This document shows, piece by piece, positions 1-8,471 of a DNA stretch of 61,169 nucleotides (its first letter is position 1; every line of letters begins with the position of its first letter). The stretch comes from an uncultured Selenomonadales bacterium. GTDB taxonomy: Bacteria > Bacillota > Negativicutes > Acidaminococcales > Acidaminococcaceae. A program made the position numbers and the translations under genes. Where the stretch lies: contig ONAN01000008.1 in assembly GCA_900315805.1 (NCBI GenBank), positions 1-61,169 on the forward strand. Direction: 5' to 3'. The notes below the pieces were generated by a model. It saw nothing but the letters and a program-made list of their open reading frames with translations. It was not told the origin of the DNA and made no database searches.

Positions 1-89
1 ACAGCCAAGACATCCCTAGCATTCAGAAGCCCAAACCAGGTTGTAACAGAGTATTTCTCAAATTCAAGAGTGTAACACATGTCTTGACA
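1..89 (+). mobile_element. possible 3' end of an insertion sequence (transposase C-terminal tail)
   Basis: Frame 1 is open from the window edge to a TAA at 73-75 and gives 24 residues. They include SLAFRSPNQV, which resembles the C-terminal end of integrase-core (IS3/IS481-type) transposases, where a phrase like SLGYKTPNEV is common. Immediately after the stop lies TGTAACACATGTCTTGACA (71-89), which has the look of a terminal inverted repeat. The assignment rests on a very short peptide and on family memory, so it is weak; the rest of the element would lie outside the window. Confidence 0.35.
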
Positions 90-114
90 ACCAAGAGAAC
101 TAACTCCTTGTTTA

Positions 115-147
115 GGCGGGTGTTTCTTGACACCCGCCCTTTTTTTT
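115..147 (+). terminator. Rho-independent terminator
   Basis: A perfect 9-bp stem, GGCGGGTGT (115-123) with ACACCCGCC (130-138), has a 6-base loop and is followed by a run of eight T (140-147). It would stop transcription entering from the left edge and insulate the exbB promoter region. Confidence 0.85.
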
Positions 148-240
148 GATACTATTATTGGGAATTCGTATCAATAAGAATAAAATAACTTTTGGCTTTA
201 TATGCTTATAAAGTTGAAGTTAAACCATCATTGTATCAAT
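146..240 (+). promoter_or_regulatory. exbB leader with repeated GTATCAAT motif
   Basis: This AT-rich stretch lies between the terminator and exbB. An inverted repeat pairs TTGATAC (146-152) with GTATCAA (168-174), and GTATCAAT recurs at 233-240 just upstream of the ribosome binding site (AGGAGG, 246-251). The motif could bind a regulator of the TonB system, for example a metal sensor, but it does not match the classical Fur box I know. No promoter with a good -35/-10 pair stands out. Confidence 0.4.
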
Positions 241-259
241 TTTTCAGGAGGCGTTTTCA

Positions 260-907
260 ATGAATATTTTTGCTGCCGGACTTGATTATTTCATCAAAGG
301 CGGTCCTGTCATGTATCCCCTGCTGCTGTGCTCCATTGCAGCCATTGCGATTTCCGTGGAGCGCTATCTCTTTTTTAAGAAGGCGGACAGCGGGCATGAT
401 TTTACGAAGTCTTTCTGCCGCGATATAGAAAACGATGACTGGGTTTCCGCTAAAGCTCTGGCGGATAATACACAGGGCGAAATCGCCAAACTGGCAACCA
501 TCGTCATGGCTCGCCACGGCCGGTTCGAACGGTTGGAAGGATTCATTTCCGCCCGGGCGGAACGGGCCCTGGATAAATTTGAGAACCATCTGAACTACCT
601 GAACGTCATTGTGACGCTGGCTCCCGTGCTGGGCCTGCTGGGCACCGTGACGGGCATGATCGGGTCCTTCAACAACTTCAATCAGCGCCTCGACAACCCG
701 CTGGCTGTAACGGCAGGTATCGGCGAAGCCCTGATTACGACGGTCTTCGGTCTGTGCATCTCCATCGTCGCAATCCTGATGTACGCCTATTTTGAACGGC
801 GCCTGAAAGGCATTTCCATGGATTTGGAGGAAATGAGCAACACGCTGCTCGAAGCCATTGCCAAAAACCTGGATAAGGCACAGGAAGGGCGGATCAGCCA
901 TGATTAA
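260..907 (+). CDS. exbB: ExbB: MotA/TolQ/ExbB proton channel protein
   Basis: This is the inner-membrane proton-channel subunit that, with ExbD, powers TonB. Three membrane segments are visible, at about residues 16-38, 113-136 and 156-178. Between the first and second lies a cytoplasmic stretch of about 75 residues, and the last two carry the conserved small and hydroxyl residues of the family (PVLGLLGTVTGM; GEALITTVFGL). The 215-residue length suits a short ExbB. The ATG at 260 is preceded by AGGAGG at 246-251. It overlaps exbD by 8 bases and is the first gene of exbB-exbD-tonB. TolQ is the main alternative, but the adjacent tonB and receptor favour ExbB. Confidence 0.93.
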   Translation: MNIFAAGLDYFIKGGPVMYPLLLCSIAAIAISVERYLFFKKADSGHDFTKSFCRDIENDDWVSAKALADNTQGEIAKLATIVMARHGRFERLEGFISARAERALDKFENHLNYLNVIVTLAPVLGLLGTVTGMIGSFNNFNQRLDNPLAVTAGIGEALITTVFGLCISIVAILMYAYFERRLKGISMDLEEMSNTLLEAIAKNLDKAQEGRISHD

Positions 908-1313
908 ATTACGCAAAAGGGGAAACCGGTCGCCGGAAATCATGCTGAGCCCCATGATCGACATGATGTTCCTGCTCCTGATTTTCTTCATTGTCAGTAC
1001 CATGTACATGAGCGAACTGCGGACAATCCCCGTCAAACTGCCGGTGGCGACGCAGACCGTTACCCAGAGCGTCGTCAAATTCAGCGTCACCATCAAGGAC
1101 GACGGCGCTTACTGGCTGGGGGACAAAGTAATCGGGGAAGCGCAGCTCATCCAGCAGGCACGCAAGGAAATGAAGGAGAACAAGGATTTCGCCGTCGTCA
1201 TCCGGGCTGATGAAAATGTTCCATACAAAGCCGTCATCCATCTCCTGGATGAATTTAAGAAGGCCGGCATCATCCGTGTCGGACTTGCTACGGATAAGGA
1301 AGCAAAGAAATGA
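900..1313 (+). CDS. exbD: ExbD: biopolymer transporter
   Basis: ExbD is the second subunit of the proton-motive-force motor for TonB. The 137-residue protein has a short basic N-terminus, one membrane helix (about residues 17-35) that carries the essential proton-binding aspartate at position 21 in LSPMIDMMFLLLIFF, and a periplasmic domain. I place the start at ATG 900, with AGGAAGGG at 882-889 upstream, so it overlaps the exbB stop. An in-frame ATG at 858 lies deep inside exbB and would add 14 charged residues not typical of the family. Its stop overlaps the tonB start (ATGA), indicating translational coupling. Confidence 0.93.
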   Translation: MIKLRKRGNRSPEIMLSPMIDMMFLLLIFFIVSTMYMSELRTIPVKLPVATQTVTQSVVKFSVTIKDDGAYWLGDKVIGEAQLIQQARKEMKENKDFAVVIRADENVPYKAVIHLLDEFKKAGIIRVGLATDKEAKK

Positions 1314-2008
1314 TAAATGAAGATGGGAAAAAGGGACTTGCCGTTTCCCTCGTCTTCCATATTTTCTGCTTTGCCCTGGTGGGAGCCGTGGCCTTATATT
1401 CCTACCATACGCCTGCCAAAGAAACCATCTACGACGTGGCCCTTATGAGCGGCGGTGGCGACGCGGCCCCCCTGGAAGACCAGGCAGAACCGGAAGAACC
1501 GGACGAGGACGAAGAGGAAGAGGAGGAAGAAGTCCAGCCTGCTCCGGACGACATTACGGAAGAAAGAACCGTCGTCCGGCGGGAACATCATAAATCACAT
1601 AAAAAATCGCAATCCTCAGTTCACCGCGCAGCCGGCGGTACGGGAAGCGGAACCAGTGACGGACTTGGTTCGGGCGGTTCCGGCGGCGGGGAAGGTGCCG
1701 GTGTAGGACCGGCCAGCGATTCCATTCAGGCGCCGGCCGTGGCTCCCCGGGTTACACGTTCCCGTTCGCCGGAGTATCCGTCTTCTGCCCGTAACAATGG
1801 CATTGAAGGCACGGCAGTGGTGCGCTTTTTGATTGGGAAGGACGGCGGCGTCGAAGATCTGACCCTGGCCCGTTCTTCGGGAAATGGCTCCCTGGATCAG
1901 GCTGCACTGAATGCGGCACGCGGGTTCCGTTTCCGCCCCGGCCTGGACGGATACGGCAGGCCGGTGCGTTGTTATGCCTATCAACCCTTTGCGTTCCGGC
2001 TGCGCTGA
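1310..2008 (+). CDS. tonB: TonB: energy transducer with acidic and Gly-rich linker
   Basis: TonB passes ExbBD energy to outer-membrane receptors. Residues 10-30 form the membrane anchor and keep the SxxxH motif (Ser13, His17). Residues 56-74 are almost purely acidic (runs of E, D and P), 88-100 are basic and His-rich, and 108-137 are Gly/Ser-rich. The C-terminal TonB domain occupies about 150-232 (SPEYPSSARNNGIEG, then VVRFLIGKDGGV). The usual Pro-Lys spacer is thus replaced by an acidic plus glycine spacer. The start overlaps the exbD stop by 4 bases. The receptor gene begins 88 bases downstream, so the four genes probably form one unit. Confidence 0.9.
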   Translation: MINEDGKKGLAVSLVFHIFCFALVGAVALYSYHTPAKETIYDVALMSGGGDAAPLEDQAEPEEPDEDEEEEEEEVQPAPDDITEERTVVRREHHKSHKKSQSSVHRAAGGTGSGTSDGLGSGGSGGGEGAGVGPASDSIQAPAVAPRVTRSRSPEYPSSARNNGIEGTAVVRFLIGKDGGVEDLTLARSSGNGSLDQAALNAARGFRFRPGLDGYGRPVRCYAYQPFAFRLR

Positions 2009-2095
2009 CAGGGATTTCCTGCAGTGCGGAAGAGAGAGACAAGGAAGAATAGGGTAAGTTCATACTATAATTTTATTTATTGAAAGGGGCTTGAA

Positions 2096-4090
2096 ATGAT
2101 GAAAAAATCTACAAAAATTGTATCTGCCGGTGCGCTCATGACACTGCTTATTGCAGGGTCGGCAGCAGCAGCCCCGGCGAATACGGCTGCCCAGAACGGC
2201 GATGCCCTGCAGCAGTTCACGCTGGATCAGGTTGTGGTTACGGCAACCCGTGATGAGCGCCGCGATGTCGACGTTCCTGCCAGTACCGAAGTACTGAATC
2301 GCGAAGATATCCGTAAGACCGGCGGCAAAAACCTTGCCATGGTGCTGCAGAAACTGCCTGGCGTAACGTATAAGTCCTTCGGACCGGCCGGCGCTTCCAT
2401 GGGTACCATGATTAACGAAGCCATCATCCGCGGTGTGGATAACGGCACGCTGGTCCTTGTCAACGGCAACCCGATCAACTGGCGCGGTAAATATAATCTG
2501 GAGTCCATCAGCGCCGACGATATCGAGCGCATTGAAATGGTGAAGGGCGGCGGTTCCGTACTCTATGGCTCCGAAGGTATGGGCGGCGTTATCAACATCA
2601 TTACGAAAAAAACCGCTGACAATTATGTCAAGGCCGGCATCGGCAATTTCGGACGGAAAACGTTCGGCGCCAACGTCGGCACGAATAAATTCCAGGTCTC
2701 CTACGATGAAGAAAAATGGGATAATACGTTGAACCGTATATCTGTCTCCACGCTTACCTCTAAAAATAAGGAAATCGGCAAGACGCAGACCAAGGTAAAC
2801 AATATCCGCCGTCAGAATGTCGGGTTCAACTATAATGCGAATGACCACCTGAGTTTCAATTACCATTATTTTGAAACGAAGGCCAACTATCTCCGCGAAG
2901 TGCTGGAATCCAATAAGAAGGCCATGAAGGTCGGCGATAATTTTAATAATCGCGAATACACGACAAAACAGCACATGGCGGAAATGCTGTACAACGACAA
3001 GAATTATAAAGGCAGCCTGTACTTTGTCACGGGTACGGTAGAATCCCGTGGAAATACGTATTTTACTTCGTCGGGATCTGCTGTGAAACCGACCAGTTCC
3101 TCTTACCTTTACAATACCCGCGAAAAGAACCGCACCATCGGGGCCGACATCCAGCGCAACTGGAAAATCGGGGAGAAGGCAAAAGCAATCCTGGGCTTTG
3201 ACTACAAGCGGGAAAATTACCAGAGCCTGTATACGCATACCACAAAAAAGGATTCCGATTATTCCCGTAATATCTTCGGCCTTTTTGGTCAATGGGACCA
3301 AAAGTTTGATGACAAAAACTCCTTCATCGTCAGCGGTCGTGAAACATGGACGACGGACGCCAACAACGGCATGAACTACAGCAACTTCAGTGCTGCAGGC
3401 CAGTTCATCCATAAGCTGGACGAAGATGACAGTCTGTATGCCAGTGTCGCCCAGTCCTTCATCCTTCCGACGTTTGCCCAGATGTATTCTTCCAGCTACC
3501 AGGCAATTCCCAACCCTGCCTTGAAACCGCAAAAAGGGATCAACTACGAAATCGGCTGGAAACGCATTGCCGGTGCCCACAACTGGAAAGCCGCCCTGTA
3601 CCGGGTGCAGATTAAGGACAACATTACGGCAACGTGGAAAAATGATGAATACCAATACAAGAACGAAGATTTCAGAAACTACGGGTTTGAATTCGGGGAT
3701 ACGGTGAAGTCCAAAGGCGCCTGGTCCTACAACTGGGCGGTCAACCTGCAGAATCCGAAGAGCAAGAGTACTTCGAAGGGCTATTGGGACAACAAGTATG
3801 GCAAGTATCAGCTGACCGGCGGTGTCGGCTACACCATGGGCAAATTTGACGCCAATCTCAGTGGCAGCTTCTTGGGGGACCGTGTCCGCACTCCGTCGAC
3901 CAGTCATTCCTATGACGAGCGGCCTTATTTCCTGACCACGCTGACTGCCAACTACAAACCGGACAAACATAACGATATCAGCCTGGTGATCGATAACCTG
4001 CTGGACCGCGATGATGTCATCAGCCACAGTGCGTCGGCTTATTACGCAACGCCTTGCAACTTCCTTGTGGAATACAAGTACAGATTCTGA
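2096..4090 (+). CDS. TonB-dependent outer-membrane receptor
   Basis: This is an outer-membrane beta-barrel with a plug, taking up a ligand at the expense of TonB. Residues 1-26 form a signal peptide ending in ALA-type small residues. A TonB box is visible at about 45-51 (DQVVVTATR). The plug domain follows (about 55-175, with LPGV, IIRGVDNG and IERIEMVKGGGSVLYG), then a barrel ending in the canonical C-terminal Phe (KYRF). At 664 residues it is a normal size for CirA/BtuB-like receptors. The ligand cannot be read from sequence. The ECF transporter genes that follow make a vitamin, haem-like compound or metal chelate plausible. Two consecutive ATGs occur at 2096 and 2099; GAAAGGGG at 2082-2089 serves either. 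Confidence 0.9.
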   Translation: MMKKSTKIVSAGALMTLLIAGSAAAAPANTAAQNGDALQQFTLDQVVVTATRDERRDVDVPASTEVLNREDIRKTGGKNLAMVLQKLPGVTYKSFGPAGASMGTMINEAIIRGVDNGTLVLVNGNPINWRGKYNLESISADDIERIEMVKGGGSVLYGSEGMGGVINIITKKTADNYVKAGIGNFGRKTFGANVGTNKFQVSYDEEKWDNTLNRISVSTLTSKNKEIGKTQTKVNNIRRQNVGFNYNANDHLSFNYHYFETKANYLREVLESNKKAMKVGDNFNNREYTTKQHMAEMLYNDKNYKGSLYFVTGTVESRGNTYFTSSGSAVKPTSSSYLYNTREKNRTIGADIQRNWKIGEKAKAILGFDYKRENYQSLYTHTTKKDSDYSRNIFGLFGQWDQKFDDKNSFIVSGRETWTTDANNGMNYSNFSAAGQFIHKLDEDDSLYASVAQSFILPTFAQMYSSSYQAIPNPALKPQKGINYEIGWKRIAGAHNWKAALYRVQIKDNITATWKNDEYQYKNEDFRNYGFEFGDTVKSKGAWSYNWAVNLQNPKSKSTSKGYWDNKYGKYQLTGGVGYTMGKFDANLSGSFLGDRVRTPSTSHSYDERPYFLTTLTANYKPDKHNDISLVIDNLLDRDDVISHSASAYYATPCNFLVEYKYRF

Positions 4091-4102
4091 TGTTTGGCAC
4101 TT

Positions 4103-4131
4103 GGGGGGAGAAGAATATTCTCCCCCCTTTT
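4103..4131 (+). terminator. strong hairpin between receptor and ECF genes
   Basis: A perfect 10-bp stem, GGGGGGAGAA (4103-4112) with TTCTCCCCCC (4118-4127), has a 5-base loop and is followed by only four T. It may be a partial terminator that lowers expression of the inner-membrane genes relative to the abundant receptor, or an RNA-stability element, rather than a full stop. Confidence 0.65.
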
Positions 4132-4173
4132 GTGGTTTTACCGCGTTTTAAGGATGTTTTTTCAGGTGAACCT

Positions 4174-5889
4174 ATGCGTCTCAGGTATATTCTGCTTGCG
4201 GTACTGCTTTTTGTCTGGTCGTGGCCGGGCTGTGCCCATTCTGCCCTGGCTGCCTGCAGACTGGACGCAGTCTTCCCGTACAGCATGGATCATCGGAAAA
4301 TTGAACAGGTGCAGGGGCTGAGTACGGTGCCGCTCTATCTGGATCTGGTCTGCACGGATGATCCGGAAGCACAGACCGCCGTCCTTTCGGTAACGGCGCC
4401 GGATGGGTTCGAACTGCTTCCCAAAGAAGGGTGGCAGATTGCCCCGGACCGGCGCAGGGGCCGGGGCGTCTGGCACATGGACGCCGGTTATGGCCGCTCT
4501 TTCGATTTGCTCTATGTCCGGGCCCTGGAAGGAACGACGGCCGGCGACAAGGAAATCCGGATCCATCTTTCCCTGACAGGCAGCGGGCCGGCGGAGTCGG
4601 ACCGCACCGTGTCCTTCCGGTATGTGCCGGCGGACAGGGAAGATGTAAAAACGGCCGGTACTTCGCCGCCGCCGGAAGGGAAGGCGGCCGGACGGGGGAC
4701 CGGAAAAAGGAATGCAGGCCGTTTCAATTGGTATATCCAGTCGGTCACGCTGCCCGTGGACAACCAGGGCAAGCGGGATGACCGTTCGCCGGAAGGCGTT
4801 CTGTATGTCCGGGATACGCTGCTGGAGAACTTCCGTAACCGGATGACAGGGGAAAAAAACAATGGCTACAGTGTCATTTTCACCCACCCGGCTGCCCATT
4901 TCCTGCTGGATATGCGGAATCCGCAGCAGGATATCCGGCTGCTCCGGGTCCGGGCCCAATTGTATGATCAAGACGGGCATCCGGTTCCGGGAATGATGAC
5001 GGCGGGACGTTCGGACCATGAATCGGGAGAAGGATGGGCCGGTGAAACGGGAAACGGGGAGGGCACGACGGCCCTTATTTCCCTGGACGGCCGCAAAATG
5101 CAGGCCTTCATCCTGCCCTTGTATGTCGATCCCCTGCAGGCAGTGGAAGGGGATTACCGCCTGCGCCTCACGGTCGAAGGCAATGGCCAGCAAAAAGTGA
5201 CGGAAATTCCCGTGACGCTGGATAAAAAGCACAGCCTGGGCCTGCTGGCCGTCGGATTTTCCTTTATCTGTCTGCTGCTGACCCTCTTTTACCTGCGGGA
5301 TACGGTGCACTGCATCCGGACCATCGGAGCCAGGGGTGCCATTACGGTCGCCTTGTTTGCCGCTGTTTCTTTCGGCGGGGTCACGGTTCCGACGACGCTG
5401 CTAGGCGATGTCGTTCATGCCCTGCTGGGACCCTTTTCCACCTTTTTGACCGGCCTTCTGAGCGGCGTGATGCAGTACCTTCTGATTCTGGCCCTTCTGA
5501 TGCTGTACCGGAAGCCGGGTGTGACGGCCCTGCTGTTTTTGCTGAAGTTCTTTTTGAACGGCATCTTTTTCGGCCGCTTCACCCCCTTGGGAATCCTGAG
5601 CATGGCTGTGTACATCGCCGTGTTGGAAACGCTGCTGCGCTGTAGCGGTTTCTACCGTCCGGAAAAGACCAGCCGGGGCCATGTGCTGGCAGTCGTCATC
5701 CTTTTGGGCCTGGGGGATGCCCTCATCGGATTTGTCAATTTGGAACAGATGATGTTCTTTTACCGTTTGTACTATGCGGACTGGTACATCATCCTCTACA
5801 TGCTTGTCAACGGTGTGCTGTACAGCAGTATTGGCGGCTGGCTGGGATACCGTACGGGAGAAAAACTGCAGCAGATTGCCGGGGAATAA
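4174..5889 (+). CDS. exported domain fused to ECF S-component-like membrane domain
   Basis: This 571-residue protein has a signal peptide (residues 1-26) and about 320 extracytoplasmic residues that look like beta-rich, Ig-like modules. After a single membrane helix near 353-374, a compact domain of about 187 residues (385-571) has roughly six hydrophobic segments. That size and layout, plus a following ECF ATPase and EcfT, fit an S component (substrate-binding membrane subunit) of an energy-coupling-factor transporter. ECF systems normally have no extracytoplasmic binding domain, so the fusion is unusual. I chose ATG 4174, with AGGTGA at 4164-4169 and a clean signal peptide; an in-frame ATG at 4054 lies inside the receptor gene. 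The substrate is unknown, and the S-component call is inferred from topology and context. Confidence 0.6.
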   Translation: MRLRYILLAVLLFVWSWPGCAHSALAACRLDAVFPYSMDHRKIEQVQGLSTVPLYLDLVCTDDPEAQTAVLSVTAPDGFELLPKEGWQIAPDRRRGRGVWHMDAGYGRSFDLLYVRALEGTTAGDKEIRIHLSLTGSGPAESDRTVSFRYVPADREDVKTAGTSPPPEGKAAGRGTGKRNAGRFNWYIQSVTLPVDNQGKRDDRSPEGVLYVRDTLLENFRNRMTGEKNNGYSVIFTHPAAHFLLDMRNPQQDIRLLRVRAQLYDQDGHPVPGMMTAGRSDHESGEGWAGETGNGEGTTALISLDGRKMQAFILPLYVDPLQAVEGDYRLRLTVEGNGQQKVTEIPVTLDKKHSLGLLAVGFSFICLLLTLFYLRDTVHCIRTIGARGAITVALFAAVSFGGVTVPTTLLGDVVHALLGPFSTFLTGLLSGVMQYLLILALLMLYRKPGVTALLFLLKFFLNGIFFGRFTPLGILSMAVYIAVLETLLRCSGFYRPEKTSRGHVLAVVILLGLGDALIGFVNLEQMMFFYRLYYADWYIILYMLVNGVLYSSIGGWLGYRTGEKLQQIAGE

Positions 5890-5915
5890 CAATGCAGGAA
5901 AGGAGAAGTCAGGAA

Positions 5916-7610
5916 ATGCAACATCCATGTTCTGCCGGAAAGCGTCCGATGCTGGAATTGCGCGACGTCTCCTTTCGCTATAAAGGGCGGCCGTGCGATA
6001 CGCTGCGCCATGTCAGCCTGTCCCTGGAATCCGGGGAAATGCTCCTTCTGGCCGGGCGCAGCGGCTGCGGCAAATCGACGCTCATCAAGGTTGTCAGCGG
6101 CCTTGCAGCGGGAGAAGGAGAGGACCGGCGGGACGGCATCATCCTTTGGAATGGCGAGGATATGACGGACTGGCCTCCGGAAAAGATCGGCCTTCTGGCC
6201 GGTACGGTCTATCAGACGCCGGATGATCAGCTGTTTGCCATGACCGTGGAGGATGAAGTGGGGTTCGCCCTGGAAAACCAGGGAGAGGATCCGGCCGTCG
6301 TCCGCGGCCGGGTGAAGGAGATACTTGGCCTGACCGGCCTGGCGGGCCTGGAAAAGCGGGGAATTCACCAGCTTTCCGGCGGCCAGCGCCAGCGCATGGC
6401 CCTGGCGTCCGTGTTAATCACCAAACCGCGTCTGCTCATACTGGATGAACCGGTGAGCCAGATGAACCCCCAGGGGGTGCGGGACTTTATGGAGCTCCTG
6501 CTCCGTCTCAACCGGGAAGAAGGCATCGCCATCCTGATGATAGAGCACCGCGTCAATGAGCTGGCCCGCTATTTCCAACGCCTGGCAATCATGCAGGAAG
6601 GGCGGATTGTGTACGACGGCCCGCTCCAGGCGGCCTGGACGTTCCTGACCGGCCGCGGGGACCTGGGCCTCCGGGAGCCGCAGTGCGTCAAATTGGGACG
6701 GATCCTGGGACTGCCGGAACTTTCTACGGATGTGGCAAAGACCGTGCAGGAAATCAAAGCGTACTGCCCTCCGCCTGCAGCGGGCGCGGGAGTGCGGCCG
6801 GAAAGGGCGGCGCAAACTCCGTCTCCCCCCGTGGTGGCGGCGGAGAACGTCTGCTTCCGCTATCCGGGGATGACGGACGATGTGCTGCAAGAGGTTTCCT
6901 TTTCCCTGCATAGAGGGGAAATCGTCGCCCTGATGGGCTGCAACGGGGCAGGCAAATCCACGCTGCTCAACCTGCTGGGAGGCTTGACCGAACCCTCGGC
7001 GGGGCGGCTGCTGTTCGCCGGAAGTCCCCGGAACCGGCAGCGGGTTTCCACGGGGTATTTACTGCAGGAACCGGATCTGATGCTTCTCGCCGGTACGGTC
7101 TGGGAAGAGTTGAAATGGAAAAATGATACCCTGACAGATGCCGAAGCGGAAGCCCTGCTTCGGCGGCTCCATCTGGAACAGTGCCGGGACGACTTTCCCC
7201 TGGCACTCAGCAAGGGACAGCGGCTGCGCATCGTACTGGGTTCCTTTTTTGCCTGGCATCCGGAACTGCTCCTGCTGGACGAGCCTACGACGGGCCAGGA
7301 TGAAGCCAGCCTGCAGGAAATCACGGCTCTGCTGCGGCGCTACCGGGACACCGGCGGCACGGTGCTGCTGTGTACCCACGATGTGGAGCTTGCTTCCCGG
7401 CTGGCGGATCAAGTCCTGCTTTTGAGCCGGGGCCGCGTGCTGGCCTACGGAACGGCATCCGCCGTCCTGTCGCGTCAGAATCTGCTCGCGGCAGGCGGGC
7501 TTGTGGCCCCGCCGGTTCTTGCTGTGTCCGGGGCGTTGAAAATCCCGCCCTGCATTACCGTGGAGGAGGTGTGTCATTATGTCGGCCCGGCAACTTTGGG
7601 AAGGAACTGA
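5916..7610 (+). CDS. ECF-type ABC ATPase with two fused nucleotide-binding domains
   Basis: This 564-residue cytoplasmic ATPase carries both NBDs that are usually separate EcfA1 and EcfA2. NBD1 has Walker A at 47-54 (GRSGCGKS), Q100 followed by DDQLFAMTVEDEVGFALEN-type sequence typical of CbiO/EcfA, LSGGQ at 153-157, Walker B at 173-179 and switch His211. NBD2 has Walker A at 341-348 (GCNGAGKS), LSKGQ at 431-435 instead of LSGGQ, Walker B at 451-457 and His488. The linker (about 285-305) is Pro/Ala-rich. ATG 5916 has AGGAG at 5901-5905; the upstream in-frame ATG 5892 lacks a good site. It overlaps the EcfT gene by 32 bases. Confidence 0.88.
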   Translation: MQHPCSAGKRPMLELRDVSFRYKGRPCDTLRHVSLSLESGEMLLLAGRSGCGKSTLIKVVSGLAAGEGEDRRDGIILWNGEDMTDWPPEKIGLLAGTVYQTPDDQLFAMTVEDEVGFALENQGEDPAVVRGRVKEILGLTGLAGLEKRGIHQLSGGQRQRMALASVLITKPRLLILDEPVSQMNPQGVRDFMELLLRLNREEGIAILMIEHRVNELARYFQRLAIMQEGRIVYDGPLQAAWTFLTGRGDLGLREPQCVKLGRILGLPELSTDVAKTVQEIKAYCPPPAAGAGVRPERAAQTPSPPVVAAENVCFRYPGMTDDVLQEVSFSLHRGEIVALMGCNGAGKSTLLNLLGGLTEPSAGRLLFAGSPRNRQRVSTGYLLQEPDLMLLAGTVWEELKWKNDTLTDAEAEALLRRLHLEQCRDDFPLALSKGQRLRIVLGSFFAWHPELLLLDEPTTGQDEASLQEITALLRRYRDTGGTVLLCTHDVELASRLADQVLLLSRGRVLAYGTASAVLSRQNLLAAGGLVAPPVLAVSGALKIPPCITVEEVCHYVGPATLGRN

Positions 7611-8454
7611 CGCCAAACCGTGGATCCGGAATCTGAACGGACGCACGAAACTCGTCTTTTTGTTCCTTTATGCCGTCCTCATGATTACCATTGACAATCC
7701 CCGTACACTGTACATCCTGTTCCTTTTTACACTCTTACTCCATGGCCTGGCAGGAACTTCCTTTTCCAAGTGGCGTGTCCTCATCATCCTGATTTTGCTG
7801 GGCCTTTGGGGCTCTATGCTGAGCCAGGCCCTGTTTTTCGCCAGGACGCCGAGGACGCCCCTTCTCGTCCTGATTGCACCGGGTACACCCTTTTTCGGCC
7901 CTCTGACGGGAGGACTGTATATTTACCGCGAAGGTATTATTTACGGTGCAGTCCAGGGGCTGCGTGCCGTGAGCATGCTCTCCCTGGGAATGCTGGTCTG
8001 CTGGACCAGCGACCCGCGTCAGCTCCTGAACGGAATGCTCGCATGGCACCTGTCTCCCCAGGTTGCCTTCATGCTCGTAACGGCCATCCGGTTTCTGCCG
8101 GTCCTGGCCGCGGAAACGGAAGAAATCATGATTGCCCTGCGGCTGCGGGACCAAAAGGCAAAGGGCCCCTTTTTGGCAATCCGGCATCTTCCTTATGTGG
8201 CCAAGCCGCTTCTGGCCCGCTGTCTGCGGCGCTCCCAGACACTGGCCCTTTCCGTGGTGAGCCGCGGGTTCTTTTCGGATAAGGCGGCCCGGCGGCGCCA
8301 ACAGTGGGAAGGAAGGGAACGCTGGTTCTGCCTGGCGTTCCTTCTGGTCACGCTGGCCGTGCTCTTCAGCAAAGTCAGTTTCCTGTTATCCGAACAGGGA
8401 CTCTACGCCGGCTCACTGCGCGGGTTTTACGATTTTTCGAGTCTCTATCTGTAA
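7579..8454 (+). CDS. EcfT: energy-coupling factor transmembrane protein
   Basis: EcfT couples ATP hydrolysis in the EcfA domains to movement of the S component. The 291-residue protein begins with a soluble stretch and has about five hydrophobic segments (near 25-45, 60-85, 110-150 and 250-270). It keeps an Ala-x-x-x-x-Arg-Gly coupling helix signature (ALSVVSRGFF, about residues 225-234). The start lies inside the ATPase gene and is preceded by GGAGGAGGT, so translation is coupled. The position between a double ATPase and an S-component-like gene supports the call. Confidence 0.87.
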   Translation: MSARQLWEGTDAKPWIRNLNGRTKLVFLFLYAVLMITIDNPRTLYILFLFTLLLHGLAGTSFSKWRVLIILILLGLWGSMLSQALFFARTPRTPLLVLIAPGTPFFGPLTGGLYIYREGIIYGAVQGLRAVSMLSLGMLVCWTSDPRQLLNGMLAWHLSPQVAFMLVTAIRFLPVLAAETEEIMIALRLRDQKAKGPFLAIRHLPYVAKPLLARCLRRSQTLALSVVSRGFFSDKAARRRQQWEGRERWFCLAFLLVTLAVLFSKVSFLLSEQGLYAGSLRGFYDFSSLYL

Positions 8455-8471
8455 GGCGGGGGTTGCGATTC

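Noticed and set aside
1..114. Tail of an rRNA operon at the left edge
   Set aside because: No 23S or 5S rRNA consensus could be recognised; the transposase-tail reading fits better.
2060..4027. 655-codon open frame antisense to the TonB receptor
   Set aside because: The receptor has signal peptide, TonB box, plug and C-terminal Phe; the antisense translation has no motif.
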